Origin: Triatoma infestans | Lineage: Eukaryota; Arthropoda; Insecta; Hemiptera; Reduviidae | Assembly: GCA_011037195.1 (NCBI GenBank) | Contig: JAAEAF010001577.1 | Location: 62,001-126,000, forward strand | DNA length: 64,000 nt | Direction: 5' to 3' | Shown: in pieces, positions 31,530 to 42,834 of the stretch | Position numbering within the stretch: position 1 is the stretch's first letter | How the letters are laid out: every line of letters starts with the position of its first letter | Program-made: the position numbers and the translations under genes | The notes under the pieces: generated by a model | Databases searched by the model: none | Seen by the model: the letters and a program-made list of their open reading frames with translations, nothing else | Told to the model about the DNA's origin: nothing

Positions 31530-32755
31530 AAATCTCTCCCTCTGTCAGACCACTTATTTCCGATGAACAACACGGTTTTTTCAAAGGTCGTTCTACGTCT
31601 ACCAATCTCCTCATCTTCCAGCATTATATTATTAACGCCTTCACTTTAAGGGCTCAGGTCGATGCAATATACACTGATTTTTCCAAGGCCTTTGACTTGG
31701 TCGATCATAATTTATTGCTTTTGAAACTTGAAGCATATGGTATTACAGGTCCATTGCTACTCTGGTTTCATAGCTTTGTAAGTAATCGCCAACAAAGGAT
31801 CAGAATTAAATCTATCTATTCTTCTAAATTTAATGTCTCTTCTGGGGTACCACAAGGCTCACAGCTTGGCCCGATTTTATTTCTTCTCTATATCCATGAT
31901 TTATCCTCTTCCCTACAATCAGTTCGGTTTCTCATGTTTGCAGATGACGTAAAACTATTTCTTTCAGTACTCAGTATTGATGATTGCATCACTCTACAAA
32001 ACTCTCTTATCACCCTTCATGATTGGTGTAGGCAAAATAATATGGTATTAAACATAAATAAATGCTCCGTTGTTACTTATTCTCGGAAAATCAATAGCAC
32101 ACACTTCGATTACAATATTAATAATTCTCTGTTACCAAGATTATCAGCTACTAAAGTTCTGGGAGTATGGCTGGATAATAAGTTGACATTCAGTCTTCAT
32201 ATAGATACCATTTGCAAACGAGCTTATAAATTGCTGGGCTTCATATATAGATCTTCTCGTGATTTCACTAATGTGGCTCCAATAGTACATCTTTATTGTT
32301 TCATTGTTCGTCCTATACTCGAATACGCTAGTTGTATTTGGTCTCCATATACGATTACTAATATTAGTATGATTGAGAAAATACAAACAAAATTCTTAAA
32401 ACTAGTCCATTTCCGTTGTCAATATCCTAAAAAAAATTCTATAAATCTGGCTTCTCTAGGTGAACGAAGAAACATTGCTGATTTACTTTTTCTGCATGGT
32501 CTCCTCAGTAATAATATAGATTCTTCAGAACTATTATCCTTTTTCAATTTCAATATCCCATCCGTTTCTACCCGTAACACGCGTTTATTTTATCAAAACT
32601 TCTCTCGCTCTAACTACATCTTTCACTCACCAGTCAATAGAATGATGTATCTAGCAAACAGTCTTCCTGAGAATGTTGACCTAAACAACATAACAAAACC
32701 TAATTTAAAGAAAATTCTAAGTTCTCTAGAGATTAAGTACCGCAATACTAAATAA
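31530..32755 (+). CDS. LINE reverse transcriptase, catalytic domain
   Basis: Copies LINE RNA into DNA at the nicked target. In order: AIYTDFSKAFDLVDH (motif A, first aspartate), SGVPQGSQLGPILF (motif B), FLMFADDVKLF (motif C, two aspartates intact), VLGVWLDNKLTF, FIVRPILEYASCIWSPY and the C-terminal MIEKIQTKFLKL region. The stop lies at 32753-32755. The first in-frame ATG is at 31697, but homology runs upstream to about 31530, so that ATG is not the biological start. No break is seen within this part. Confidence 0.9.
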
Positions 32756-33008
32756 AATCTACTCACGTTTAATTTTCACGTAACATAAACTGCTTTATTG
32801 TATATTTTGTAATTTATATTTATGTTGTTACTTTATATAATAGCATAAGATTTCTGCAATTTACTTATTATTATTTAATCTTCTTATTTATTATTAGAAA
32901 ATATTTCATTTTGTATTACTTTCTTCTCTTCGTGCAAGTGCAATTGATTGTTTTGTATATTTTATTATTATGTAAAATGGGCATTGCCCGTATAAATAAA
33001 TAAATAAA

Positions 33009-33850
33009 CAATCTTGTCTTCCTCCAGTTCTCAAAACTATAATTGACAAATTTTATGGTTAGTGTTGTTTAATTTAATGAAATTCGTCGAAAAACTGAAA
33101 AACTGTTCAGCAAAAATGCACTTTGGTTTATTGATTTTCTTGAAACTCGAGATTTTGGCCATTCATTTTTTCTGATTGATTTTACTTGAACGATAGAATT
33201 GTATAATCAACTAAGATAGCACTTTCAAGAAAAACATAACCCCACCCTACCCCTAAAAGTGCCCTTAAATGAATTATCTCTGAAAAATGTTTTAAATAAA
33301 AGTTGTACATCTTTGTATGTGTAGTTTATATAAGAAGATTCAAGATTATTGTCGGATCAATTTTTGACAAACTCGCGAAAAAGTGAAAAAAATCATTTAA
33401 TAGAATGGTAATGAAAACGCATTTCCGGTCATCCGATTTTTTCAAACTCGGAATTTCAACTGTTTAACTACTGTGTTAATTCTAATTAACATTATTTAGA
33501 TGACAAGTTGTCTAATAAACTGAAATAGCACTTTAGAGGAAACCGTAACCCCTTCCCCACCCCTTCTTCAAAAGTGCCTTTAAATGAATTTTCCGGAGAA
33601 GTGTTTCAAATAAAAGTTGTAGCTCTTTGTATGTGTAGTTGATGTAGCAAATTTAAAGAAAATCGTTGGAGCCATTTTTGGAAAAATCGCAAGAAAGTAA
33701 AAACTAAACTAGTAAAGTAGTACTTCCGGTTGAAGAATTTTGACAGATAACCTACTGTTTGAGCCCATGGTGATATTTAAACGGAATATCAAGTTTCAAC
33801 TTTTTACGGCTTTTCGTTTTTGAGCTATGCTGTTCACACACACAAACATA
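33009..33850 (+). repeat. HINE-like repeat, forward
   Basis: Starts inside the 5' region (TTCCTCCAGTTCTCAAAACT, ATAATTGACAAATTTTATGG), has two modules (GCACTTTCAAGAAAAACATA near 33220, and TTTCCGGAGAAGTGTTTCAA with TTTTGGAAAAATCGC near 33590-33690), ACTTCCGGTTGAAGAATTTT, GAGCTATGCTGTTC and the CA tract at 33836-33848, where the LINE fragment begins. Confidence 0.7.
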
Positions 33851-35135
33851 AGTCCTCCACCAACATATTCGGGCAAATCAAGTATGTATAAAGCTAGTGG
33901 GCTTAACAAGCAACCTTGTCTAACTCCCATCTCTGTAACAAAACTTGGGGAGAGACCTCCGTTACACCATACCGATGCCTCCGTTTTGCAATATAAGCTT
34001 TTTATGGCATTAACAAACTTGCTAGAGACCCAAAGTGTACAATTTATATAAAAGGGCATTGCGGTCCACACTGTCGAAAGCCGCCTTAAAGTCGACAAAC
34101 GGAGCATATACCTTTTTCTTTCGCTGTTTCCATTTTAGGTGAATAATATTAACAAGCGAGAAAACATGATCGATAGCCGAATGGCCTTTTCTAAAACCGG
34201 CTTGATTAATTCACAAATTTCTACTTTCAACCCATGCATTTAACCTTAAAAGCAAGAGAGCAGTATAAATCTTACAGACCGAATTTAAGAAACTAATCCC
34301 TCTGTAGTTGCTAGGAGACCCCAAATCTTTTTTATTGGGAAAACAATGGACTCACCAAAACTCGTTGGGACTATACCACGATTATAGCGCTTTATTTTTA
34401 CAAAAATTCGCTTGGCACTCTATCTGTTCCAGGTGCTTTATTATCTTTAGCCTGACTCAATACCAAAGAGAGTTCTTCCTCCTTAAAAGGACAGTCAAGA
34501 CTAGGATCTACTACTGATGGTTCCACCCATAGTATCGGTGAAGTGTCCCAGCCTGGAATCTGATATCACCCGTAGTTTATCTTTAAAACTAATCTGTCGT
34601 ATTTCTTTTTTCTTACATAAGGCTTTGTATAATCTATTTTCTCTTAAATAAGCAGCCTTCACCATTGTAGAATTCGTTTTTCTAAATAACTTAAGCAAAC
34701 TAAAGGATCTACACCTGGCCTTCAAACAGTCCCCGTCAAACCACCCGTTACGAGCTTTAAAATTCAATAATTTATTTTTTTGCTTAACTACTCTGCTTGG
34801 CACACATTCCTAAATGCAGTGAATTAAGTAATCTGTAAGGGTTAAAACATTCACAGAAGATATATCAAATGTTTCTAATTGCCTCTTCAGTTTTTCCTCA
34901 AAGCCACATTTCATGTTATTATTCCATTGCAATTTTGGCAGAAGAGGTAATACATCATCATTATTACAAATCTCATTACAATATATGTGCAAAACAATCG
35001 GTAAATGATCCGAAAATACTTGCTTGCCTACTTGAAAATTCTCTATTCTAGGAATCAAATCAGATGTAACTGAGCACAAATCTATTACCGAACAACCATT
35101 TGAACTGATGTAGGTGAATTCTCCTAACCACTTTC
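33851..35135 (-). pseudogene. LINE fragment: RT and endonuclease C-terminus
   Basis: On the minus strand from right to left: SSNGCSVIDLCSVTSDLI and SDHLPIVLHI (endonuclease end, catalytic SDH), the linker NGWFDGDCLKARCRSF and YLRENRLYKALCKKK (34501-34803), then RT. Near 33860-34080 is FVDFKAAFDSV in one frame and LYTLGVSSKFVNAIKSLYC, GVRQGCLLSPLALYILDLPEYVGGG in another. The catalytic ADD box is beyond the cut at 33851. Several frameshifts. The upstream part of the same LINE lies at 39185-41235. Confidence 0.85.
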
Positions 35136-36085
35136 CTAAATGGTTGTCTGACGTTTTTGTGAATAAGTAAAAACAAACTTCCGGTCATGCGATTTTCTTC
35201 AAACTTGGAATTTCAACAGGATATTTAATTCTAATTAATATTATTTAGATGATAGAATTGTTTAATAAACCCAAATAGCACTTTAAAGGAAACCATAACC
35301 CCTACCCTCCCACAAAAGTGCCCTTAAATGCATTTTCTAGGAGAAAAGTTTCAAATAAAAATTATACATCGTTGTGTGAGTAGTTGATATTTGAAGTTTA
35401 AAGAAAATCGTTGGAGTAATTTTCGAGAAAAACGCAAAAAAAAGTTGAAAAAAATTATTCCGTAAAATAGTACTTCCGGTTGAGGAATTTGGACAGAGAA
35501 CGTACTGTCGGACCCCAATGGTGATACCCAAATGGAATATCAAGTTTGAACTTTTTACGGATTTTCGTTTTTGAGCTATGCTGTCACCTACACACACACA
35601 CACACATACGCACACACACCAGAACATTTTCTAGCAACCACTTTTTTGGTCTCAGAGTACTTTAAAATGTGTATTTTTTGTGCAAACTCGATATTGATAA
35701 TTTGCTGGGAGTAAAAGAAATTAAAAATGGGTATTTCGAGAAGTTTCTGAGCGAGTTGCAACGTTAAGCATTCCTTTACAGTGCCATTTCAATATAATGT
35801 ATAATTTCAATATCTAGAATACCAAATTTAAATTGTTATTTACTGTCATGAATGTAATTCTTGAGTTTAGCTGCGTAATTACACAATAAATAATATAGCG
35901 ATCAGGTGGCTGGGGTCTTTATTGTTTTTCACTATCTGGTTCTGTTTTGGTGAAAAAAAAAATATACACAAAATCTTGGTGTTTGTAAATAAATTGAAGT
36001 TTGTAAGTAAATTAAATGTGGTTTTCATCAACAAAAATAATACAACAATTTATATTTGAATTTAATTTTAGAATTACACAATTAG
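35136..36085 (+). repeat. HINE-like repeat plus flank, duplicated at 52430-53350
   Basis: Shares TGAATAAGTAAAAACAAA, TTAAAGGAAACC, ATGCTGTCACC with a CA tract (35588-35620), CCAGAACATTTTCTA, the 3' region GATAATTTGCYGGGAGTAAA, then AGGTGGCTGGGGTCTTTATT and TGTGGTTTTCATCAACAAAA. The flank beyond the HINE-like end is duplicated too, so the unit is larger than the repeat itself. The open frame 35337-35627 is a shadow of the CA tract. Confidence 0.7.
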
Positions 36086-36480
36086 GCATTTGGCTACTTA
36101 TCAAATATGTTTGCCATCATTGTACCATACAGGATGTTTCAAAAAGAAAAAATCTGATTTGAAAACTTTATAATTGTTGATGAAAACATAGTAAAACAGG
36201 AAACAGTTGCAATTCAATCACAAAGTCCTAAAGTCTTAGCCGTGTTGTATATGTCCATTACCAGCCACTCGGACAACATCTAGACAATAGCTAAATTCAT
36301 CTTACACTTTATGTAAGGCAAGTTCTTCGACTGATGTCACTGCTGCTATTCTGTTTCAGCTCAGCTAAGTCCCGAGCTAAAGGGTTTATTTTATTATCAG
36401 TATTATCACAAAAATCTACGACATTCTCTTACCCAGGGAAGTGACGAAGTTCTTTCATACTAATAATTTTTACTAACTAT
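36086..36480. other. No gene recognised
   Basis: Unclassified DNA between repeat copies. ACAGGATGTTTCAAAAAG near 36129 is a motif often seen at ends of other transposons, but I find no partner here. Confidence 0.3.
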
Positions 36481-37245
36481 TTGCTTTGATTGGAGAATCA
36501 AAACTTAACAGAATGAATTTTTTTGTAGAAACCGTACATTCCCTCTCCCACAAGCTTCTTTAAATGAACTTATGCCGAAAAACGTTCCCAACAAAAGTGA
36601 TTACTCTCTGCTATTCAAAATTAGTATAACAAATTTAATGAAATCCGTCGGTATTTTATTGATAAATACGTTGAAAACTGAAATAACTTCAGTAAAAATG
36701 CACTTCTAATCAACCGATTTGCTTCAAAAGCTCCACAATTTGACACATTATTCTAAAAAGAAATTCTAATTAATATTATTTAGATGATATAGTTTTCTAA
36801 ATAAACTAAAAAAAAAACCTTTAGTGGAAACCATAACTCTGCCCCCAACACAAAAATTACCTTAAATATATTTTCCAGGATAAATAGTCCGAACACGTTT
36901 ATAGCACTAAGTATGGGTAGTCGTTATCACCTACTTTAAGGCAAGTTTAATGAAAATTGTTGAAGCCGTTCGCGAGAAAATCTTAGAAACCTGAAAAAAC
37001 TATTCGTAGAAACACAATTCCGGTCAACTCTGAATATTGGCAAGATTGTTTAGCTCTATCTAAATTAATATTATTTAGATGATACATAGAATTGAAATAA
37101 CACTTTAGCAGGAAAACATAACCCCCATCCCTCCTAAAAAAGCTATTAAAAGTACGAATGCGATATCATTCAAGAAAAGTTGCACAATTGAAATTATGAT
37201 TAATAATTGTTGCAAAAGAAAGGCGGTGTGAATGTTCCATACCAA
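36481..37245 (+). repeat. HINE-like repeat, decayed, three modules
   Basis: Three successive modules are visible: CCGTACATTCCCTCTCCCAC near 36525, GGAAACCATAACTCTGCCCC near 36825, and GGAAAACATAACCCCCATCC near 37112, each with AATGATATTT-type spacers (AATTAATATTATTTAGATGA). A terminus-like GGTGTGAATGTTCCATACCA lies at 37228-37247 in reverse. Confidence 0.55.
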
Positions 37246-37599
37246 AATTTTTATTTGTGATATTCAAATCTTACAAACATCAAATTATTATTCATGATTT
37301 AGCAAGTTTCGTAAATATATTATTATCTGAAGTTGGGAAATTCATTTAATATTTAACGCCAGGGAGAGATAGCGATACATTAAAGGATTTGAGCTAAAAT
37401 TTGATCGTTGTTGATGTAGAATGTTTAAATGGAAAGGTGAATTAATCTTATTGTCTGTTGATGGATTCAGAAATGGGCATTGGTTTGATGGGTACAAGAG
37501 TGGAATATAGTGCTTTGAGCTGGTCCTGTGAACCCGCGGTAATATTAATGTGTACGTACGTATTCTTCCACAGGAGTTTTCTTAAGACCTTCAATATCA
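37246..37599. other. No gene recognised
   Basis: Unclassified AT-rich DNA. The 62-codon open frame 37458-37646 has no motif. Confidence 0.3.
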
Positions 37600-38163
37600 A
37601 TGTTTGTATCCATGATTCTTGGGATCTGATGAGTGTCCATGTTTAAGGATTGCCCTCATGAAACAACTTTGCTGCCACGAATCTATTAACTATTTAGTTC
37701 GGAAATTGCACTTCTGGTTGACGTATTTTCGACCAAAATATTCTTGAAAAAAATGGGTAGGTAGTATCTAAATTATTATCAGGTTTGAGTTTCATCTAAA
37801 ATTCTTAGGCATATATTACTTTCCAAAATTTATGGGCTCCAGTTTTTGGAAGAATTATCAACTTTGACCATGATTATATATAATTTACTATACAAAATAA
37901 CAATTTTGATTGTAATTATATAGTTGCAGATTTTATGGCTGCTGCATTAATGTTGTTTAAGCATTAATTGTATTTGCTAAGTAGTGTTGAAAAAGATGAA
38001 CCAGTTAACAGTCTTTGTATTTATTTTAAGAATGCATTTTAGTTTTGTTTCCTTTCCTGACGTTTCGACAGTTTGCATGTCATCTTCAAAAGAAGTATTG
38101 GTTATTTTAAAACATTGTATCTAATATCTGAAACTATTACACTTATGTTAGATTTTAATTTTT
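37600..38163. repeat. Dispersed repeat C, copy 2
   Basis: Same order of blocks as 24090-24620. It differs by small indels and by an extra ATAATTTACTATACAAAATA stretch near 37881. It contains GATCTGATGAGTGTCCATGT, CCCTCATGAAACAA and, on the minus strand, TTTTGAAGATGACATGC and CTGTCGAAACGTCAGG. Confidence 0.75.
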
Positions 38164-39178
38164 ACTTTCTCTTACTCCTAGTAAGAGGAAGTATTGTAAT
38201 CGTGTCAAATTTTCGATATCGAGTTTTCACCGGAAATATCCGTTTTGAGATCCCCAAGGTCCAAAAAAGTGGTTTTTAGCAAATGGTCTGTGTGTGTGTG
38301 TGTGTGTGTGTATGTGTGTGTGTGTGTTTGTGTGTATGTATGTGAACAGCATAGCTCAAACACGAAAAACCGTAGAAAGTTGAAACTTGATATTCCGTCT
38401 AGGTATCACCATGGCATCTGACATTGGGTCACTTGTCAAAATTCCTCAACCGGAAGTAGCACTTTACTTATTGGTTTTTTTACTTTTTTGCAATTTTCTC
38501 AAAAATGGCTCCAACGATTTTCTTCAAACTTGGTATATCAACTACACATACAAAGAACTACAACATTTATTTGAAATATTTCTCTGGGAAAAGTCATTTA
38601 AGGGCACTTATGGGGGAGGGGGGTTAGGTTTTCATCTAAAGTGCTATTTCAGTTTATTAAACAATTCTAACATCTAAATAATGTTAATTAGAATTAAATA
38701 TGTTGTTGAAATTCCGAGTTTGATAAAAATCGGATAACCGGAAGTGCGTTTACTTTACCACTTTACTAAATGATTTTTTTCACTTTTTCGCGATTTTCTC
38801 AAAAATGGCTGCGACGATTTTCTTTAAACTTGATATATTAACTACTCATACAAAGAGCTACAACTTTTATTGAAAACATTTCTCTAAGTAAATTCATTTA
38901 ATGGCACTTTTAGGGGAGGGGGGGTTATGTTTTTCTCCTAAGTGCGATCATATTTGATTATACAATTCTACCATCCAAACAAAATTAATTAGAAATAAAT
39001 GGATGGCCCAAATTCAGAGTTTTAAGAAAAGTAGTTAACCGGAAGTGGGCTTTTACTGAACGGTTTTTTCAGTTTTCGTCGTATTTAAATTAATTTGGTA
39101 CCCAAACTATAAAATTTGTCAATTATAATTTTGATAACTGGAGTAAAAGAAAGTTGAGTGAGTATTTCACACCAGATT
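38164..39178 (-). repeat. HINE-like repeat, best full-length copy
   Basis: About 1.01 kb in reverse. The hairpin end CTTTCTCTTACTCCTAGTAAG at 38166-38186 (12-bp stem with one mismatch) is followed by GTATTGTAATCGTGTCAAAT, CACCGGAAATATCC, a GT microsatellite (38287-38334), GTGAACAGCATAGCTC, two modules with period about 300 bp (ATTTTCTCAAAAATGGCT at 38502 and 38802), and the opposite terminus GAGTAAAAGAAAGTTGAGTG with TTTCACACCAGA at 39141-39176. The subterminal AGTAAAAGAAAGT is the complement of the hairpin arm. Open frames inside are shadows. Confidence 0.8.
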
Positions 39179-39184
39179 TTTTTA

Positions 39185-39650
39185 TCTAAACCAAATCACT
39201 CCCCAGTTATATTAAGTCCGTCAAAAAAATCATTTTCAAAAGAATTTAAATTTCCTATGCAACAGTTGAAATCCTCTCCAAATATTTTACATATATTATT
39301 TGAATACTTGACTTCTAAATCAAACAAAACCCGATCAAGCGATTCAGTACAAAATTCAATATCGGCTATATGTGGCCAATAGAAATTTCCTAAAATAAAC
39401 TGCTTGTCATTTCAAGAAAAACGAACTTTAATATAAAGCTGTGTGATCTCAATAATTTCGACGTCATTAATTGCATTTTGAATTAATACCAGCAGTCGGC
39501 CACTAGTGCGCCCTCTAATCTCTAACTGCTTTACTACAAAAGACATTATATTCAGTTAGATAATTAGGTAATTTCACTTCATTCAGAGCCCAAGTTTCTG
39601 TTAGGCAAATTACATTTAATTTTCCGGGTATATCTCTTTCCTTCTACCGG
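39185..39650 (-). pseudogene. LINE endonuclease, N-terminal part
   Basis: Minus strand: LNVICLTETWALNEVKLPNY (catalytic glutamate motif TETW), then in shifted frames LLVLIQNAINDVEIIEI, IEFCTESLDRVLFDL and DFNCCIGNLNSFENDF (the DFN motif). It runs into the 4-kb repeat block at 39185, with the rest of the same nuclease at 34810-35135. Multiple stops. Confidence 0.75.
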
Positions 39651-39839
39651 GGGAAATGGCTATTCAGCGTACGCCACCGCGACACCCCAAGGATCTATTG
39701 TGACACATCTCTTTCCTTACAATCAAATTCAAACAGAATTTTAAAACCATTCATATTTCAAAAACGAAATGATTAATTTTCAACATTAAATACTGCTTTA
39801 TTACATTTAGTGGAGTTACCTGATTGTTCAAAGCTATTA

Positions 39840-40790
39840 TTAAACGAACACATTCTTTGCTATGTAGCCTTCCTTATCTTTCACTGCATTCACTTCCTTG
39901 GCCACCATCACAGTTTTCTGTTCAAATCTTTTGATGAAACTTTCTATTGACTTGAATTTTCTTAACGGAGGAGAGGTTTTTGATTCCGCCTTCCGCTTAG
40001 AGGTTCTTGGTGTTCCTCGGTTTCTTGTACTCACATATCGAGGGCTATCTTTCACCATAGAACTACTGTTAGGTAACACAACTTCTTCATTTGAAATAAC
40101 TTTATCAGTCTGAGAAATACATTCAGAATTTAGTAGTACCAAACATTCAACTTCGTCAGTTAGTTTAAATAACTTTTTAAAATTCTCTACAGAGTATTGA
40201 GTTCCATTAACCATAAGTTTATTTTTCCTAATATAGGCCAGCTGATTTTCTTCACGAGCTTTAAGCAGATATGGCACTAATTTTTCTATCTTCCCTTTAT
40301 TTCCGGAGAAAAATCCTCTGAAATAAAAATGTTACTGCCTCGTAATTTTTTTGCTACCTTGAGAATTTCAAACTTTTGCCAAAGACAATGTAATTTAACA
40401 AGAATGGGGCCGTTCACCTTTAATTTTCCCCATTCTGTAAATATCACTGATATCAGTTGATGTCAATGTTATTTCCAATTTAGTTAAAAATATATCTCTC
40501 ACTAATTTCAAAAGGTCCTATATAGTTTCACCTTGCTCTTCTTTTACGTTAAATAACATTAAATTATTTCTTCTTTGAGATTCATTCAAATTTTTTACTT
40601 CACTTTGTGTTCCATCTAAAACTCTTATTATGTCAATTTGTATGCTCTCCAAATCTGAAACTCGCTGCTTAGTATTTTGGAGTTGATCCCTGTATATTTG
40701 AAATCGTTCATTACCTCGGCGGATTTCAACTTGCAGACCTTTAATCAAATTCGCTATTTCTTCTAATGTAATTTTTTCAGTCATATTCAG
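39840..40790 (-). pseudogene. LINE ORF1 (coiled coil, RNA-binding type)
   Basis: 40518-40784 starts MTEKITLEEIANLIKGL and forms a heptad-rich coiled coil (RVSDLESIQIDIIRVLDGTQ) followed by RRNNLMLFNVKEE, the entry to an RRM-like domain as in many LINE ORF1 proteins. 39840-40277 carries the C-terminal LLKAREENQLAYIRKNKLMV block, then a basic serine-rich tail. A frameshifted gap lies between 40278 and 40517. ORF1 proteins coat LINE RNA. Order and strand fit the endonuclease and RT fragments to the left, so all belong to one LINE copy. Confidence 0.7.
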
Positions 40791-41235
40791 TTTTATTAAA
40801 ATATTCTCAAATAAATTTAAGATCAGAGCTCTGAAGTGCTAATAGATTTGTTAAAGTATATTAATAAAATTGTATTTACTTTAGAAATATTAAAGAGGCA
40901 AAGTTGGATTCTACCAAATATATTGTTCATTTATAATCTCGTATCTTCTGAACAAATACCCCTTCCACAGTCACTGAATCTGTTCACTGCTCTCCCTTCC
41001 AGTTCACTTAATCGCTGCTCTATATCATAGTTTTACTTTTAATTAATATTTCAATCACTTATATTTAAAAAAAACTATTCAATAAAAATGTTTGAAATTT
41101 TACCACAATAACGTACTAGTTTAGTTGAACGTACACATAAAAAAATCACAACGTAACTCTTTATATAATCAAAGTTTTACTTCGAAAAATACCGAGCCGA
41201 TTTTACTCGTGTCAGAGGTAACACAGAGCTCAAAT
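40791..41235 (-). other. Probable LINE 5' UTR
   Basis: Sequence upstream (on the minus strand) of the ORF1 start, up to the next HINE-like piece. No pol III or pol II motif is distinct. The assignment rests on position only. Confidence 0.35.
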
Positions 41236-41525
41236 TTCGATAAAACTGAAAAAAAAAAAAAAATCAGTAAAGTCGCACGTCCGGATATCGGCCAAAATCT
41301 TCGTATTCGATGCAGTAGTACCAACCTAAACGGAATACCAAGTTTAATCTTCCTGGAGTTTTAATTTTTGAGATATTCAGTTCACACACACGCACACACC
41401 ATTCCCTAGAAACATTTTTTTCGTATTCCGCGGATCTAAAATAAGTATTTCCGGTAAAAACTCACTTTTGAAAATCTGGCAGTTTCTTGATACTTTCCCT
41501 TACTAGGAGTAAGAGAAAGTAAAAA
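41236..41525 (+). repeat. HINE-like 3' half, subfamily B
   Basis: GGAATACCAAGTTTAATCTT, CACACACGCACACACCATTC, ATTTCCGGTAAAAACTCAC and the terminal hairpin ACTTTCCCTTACTAGGAGTA...GAGAAAGT at 41493-41521. This is one of the clearest 3' hairpins in the window. Confidence 0.7.
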
Positions 41526-41694
41526 ATATTTTTTTTAACAACACTAAAAGGAAAATGGGGGCAAATATATGGGCTAATATCCATATTTATTTTTTATATA
41601 TAGATGAAGAGGAATATTAATATTTTCAATTGTGAAAGCGTGTCTTGTTTTGCAAAGTAATATGAAAGTTCAGAGTATGTTTGTATAGGGGTAA

Positions 41695-42830
41695 CTGATT
41701 ACTTAGGATGGAGAAAGCGCGTGTGAGGCTGGAGCTGGAGGAAAATCTTGCTTATATTGTATATATTATAGGTATTTTGGGGAAAATATATACTTCTATA
41801 CACTTCTTTAAGTTAGAGGAAAATCCAGTTTTTATACAAGGAAATATATCAGAATTATTCATGAACAGGATGCGCAAGGACCGCCCCGCCAAGGACCGTA
41901 CTTATACCTCACATCTCGCCCACCATGTGCAGCCTATCCACCAGCGTATAAAAAATATTCTTTCCCCCTCTCTGTTCTGTCATCCTGTTTTCATGTCCTT
42001 TGTTTTTTCTTTTTTCACTTTTAGTTATCCTAGAATCACTTTTTTTATTATCATTTTTTTTTGTTTTAGCCAAAAGCTCATCGCTAATCTTGCCCCTTAA
42101 AGTTGCCTCTTGAAGCAGACAAGTAGCTATTTCTTTGCAAACGACGTAACGAAATACCACTTTTCATGCTTACGATTTTCCTACAACCCATACTTTTTTT
42201 CTTTTACTGTTTGTTCCAAGAAGGCGTAGGCGATCGTGTCAACATTTTAAAAATAATGCATTCACCGCCATGACATGTTTTCATGTGGTTTAGAAATAGG
42301 TGTATTTGCGATGAAAATATTTTTGAGGAAGGAAAAGCAACAGGAAGCTCGAACTAGATATCAATCTGGCCTAAGTGCCAGAAGAATTGACTTGAGAAGG
42401 TTCCAATTATGCCTTTTATATGTCGTCGATCCCAGGGTAATGACAAAATCAGTTTTTACATGTTCGTATCATAGCAAATCAGAATCTTGACGGAATTATA
42501 CTACCTGCAAATGGAGAGAGATTATTAGAAGAACCTCCCTGTGGTTTACGGTAGATTTGCTAAATCAGGATTGTTTAAAACATATGGTGCGTCTGTTTGA
42601 CAAAGCATGTGAGCCTGTTGGATGCGGACTATAGAACACATTTCATGCTTTTTGCCTAACTGAGGAACTGTCCCCGCCCCAAATTAACCTGGTGTTCGAC
42701 AATAGATCCATTTGGGTCACAATGATTGTTAAGCCTTTGGGCACCTTTCTTTAAACTACTAGGTACCACAACCGCATCTGACACGAAAGTTTCGGATCAC
42801 TCAGAAATGTATGTTTACTGACTTTTATTC
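41695..42830. repeat. Composite repeat, part A, copy 2
   Basis: Colinear with 27673-28412, but with about 570 bp of extra sequence between about 42000 and 42570. That extra part includes an open frame on the minus strand (KEIATCLLQEATLRGKISDE) of unknown origin. The two copies differ by many substitutions, so the duplication is not recent. Confidence 0.65.
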
Positions 42831-42834
42831 TCAT

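Larger units (their letters stand above)
29591..33008 (+). mobile_element. Jockey-like LINE, nearly complete
   Basis: The order is an ORF1 tail (29600-29881), APE endonuclease (about 29929-30540), RT (31200-32500), a 3' UTR of about 250 bp, then GGGCATTGCCCGTATAAATA ending in a TAAA-repeat tail at about 32992-33007. RT motifs FSKAFDLVDH, SGVPQGSQLGPILF and FADDVKLF belong to the Jockey/CR1 assemblage. The element is 5'-truncated within ORF1 and carries a few frameshifts. HINE-like sequence flanks the 3' side. I did not find a clear target duplication. Confidence 0.85.
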
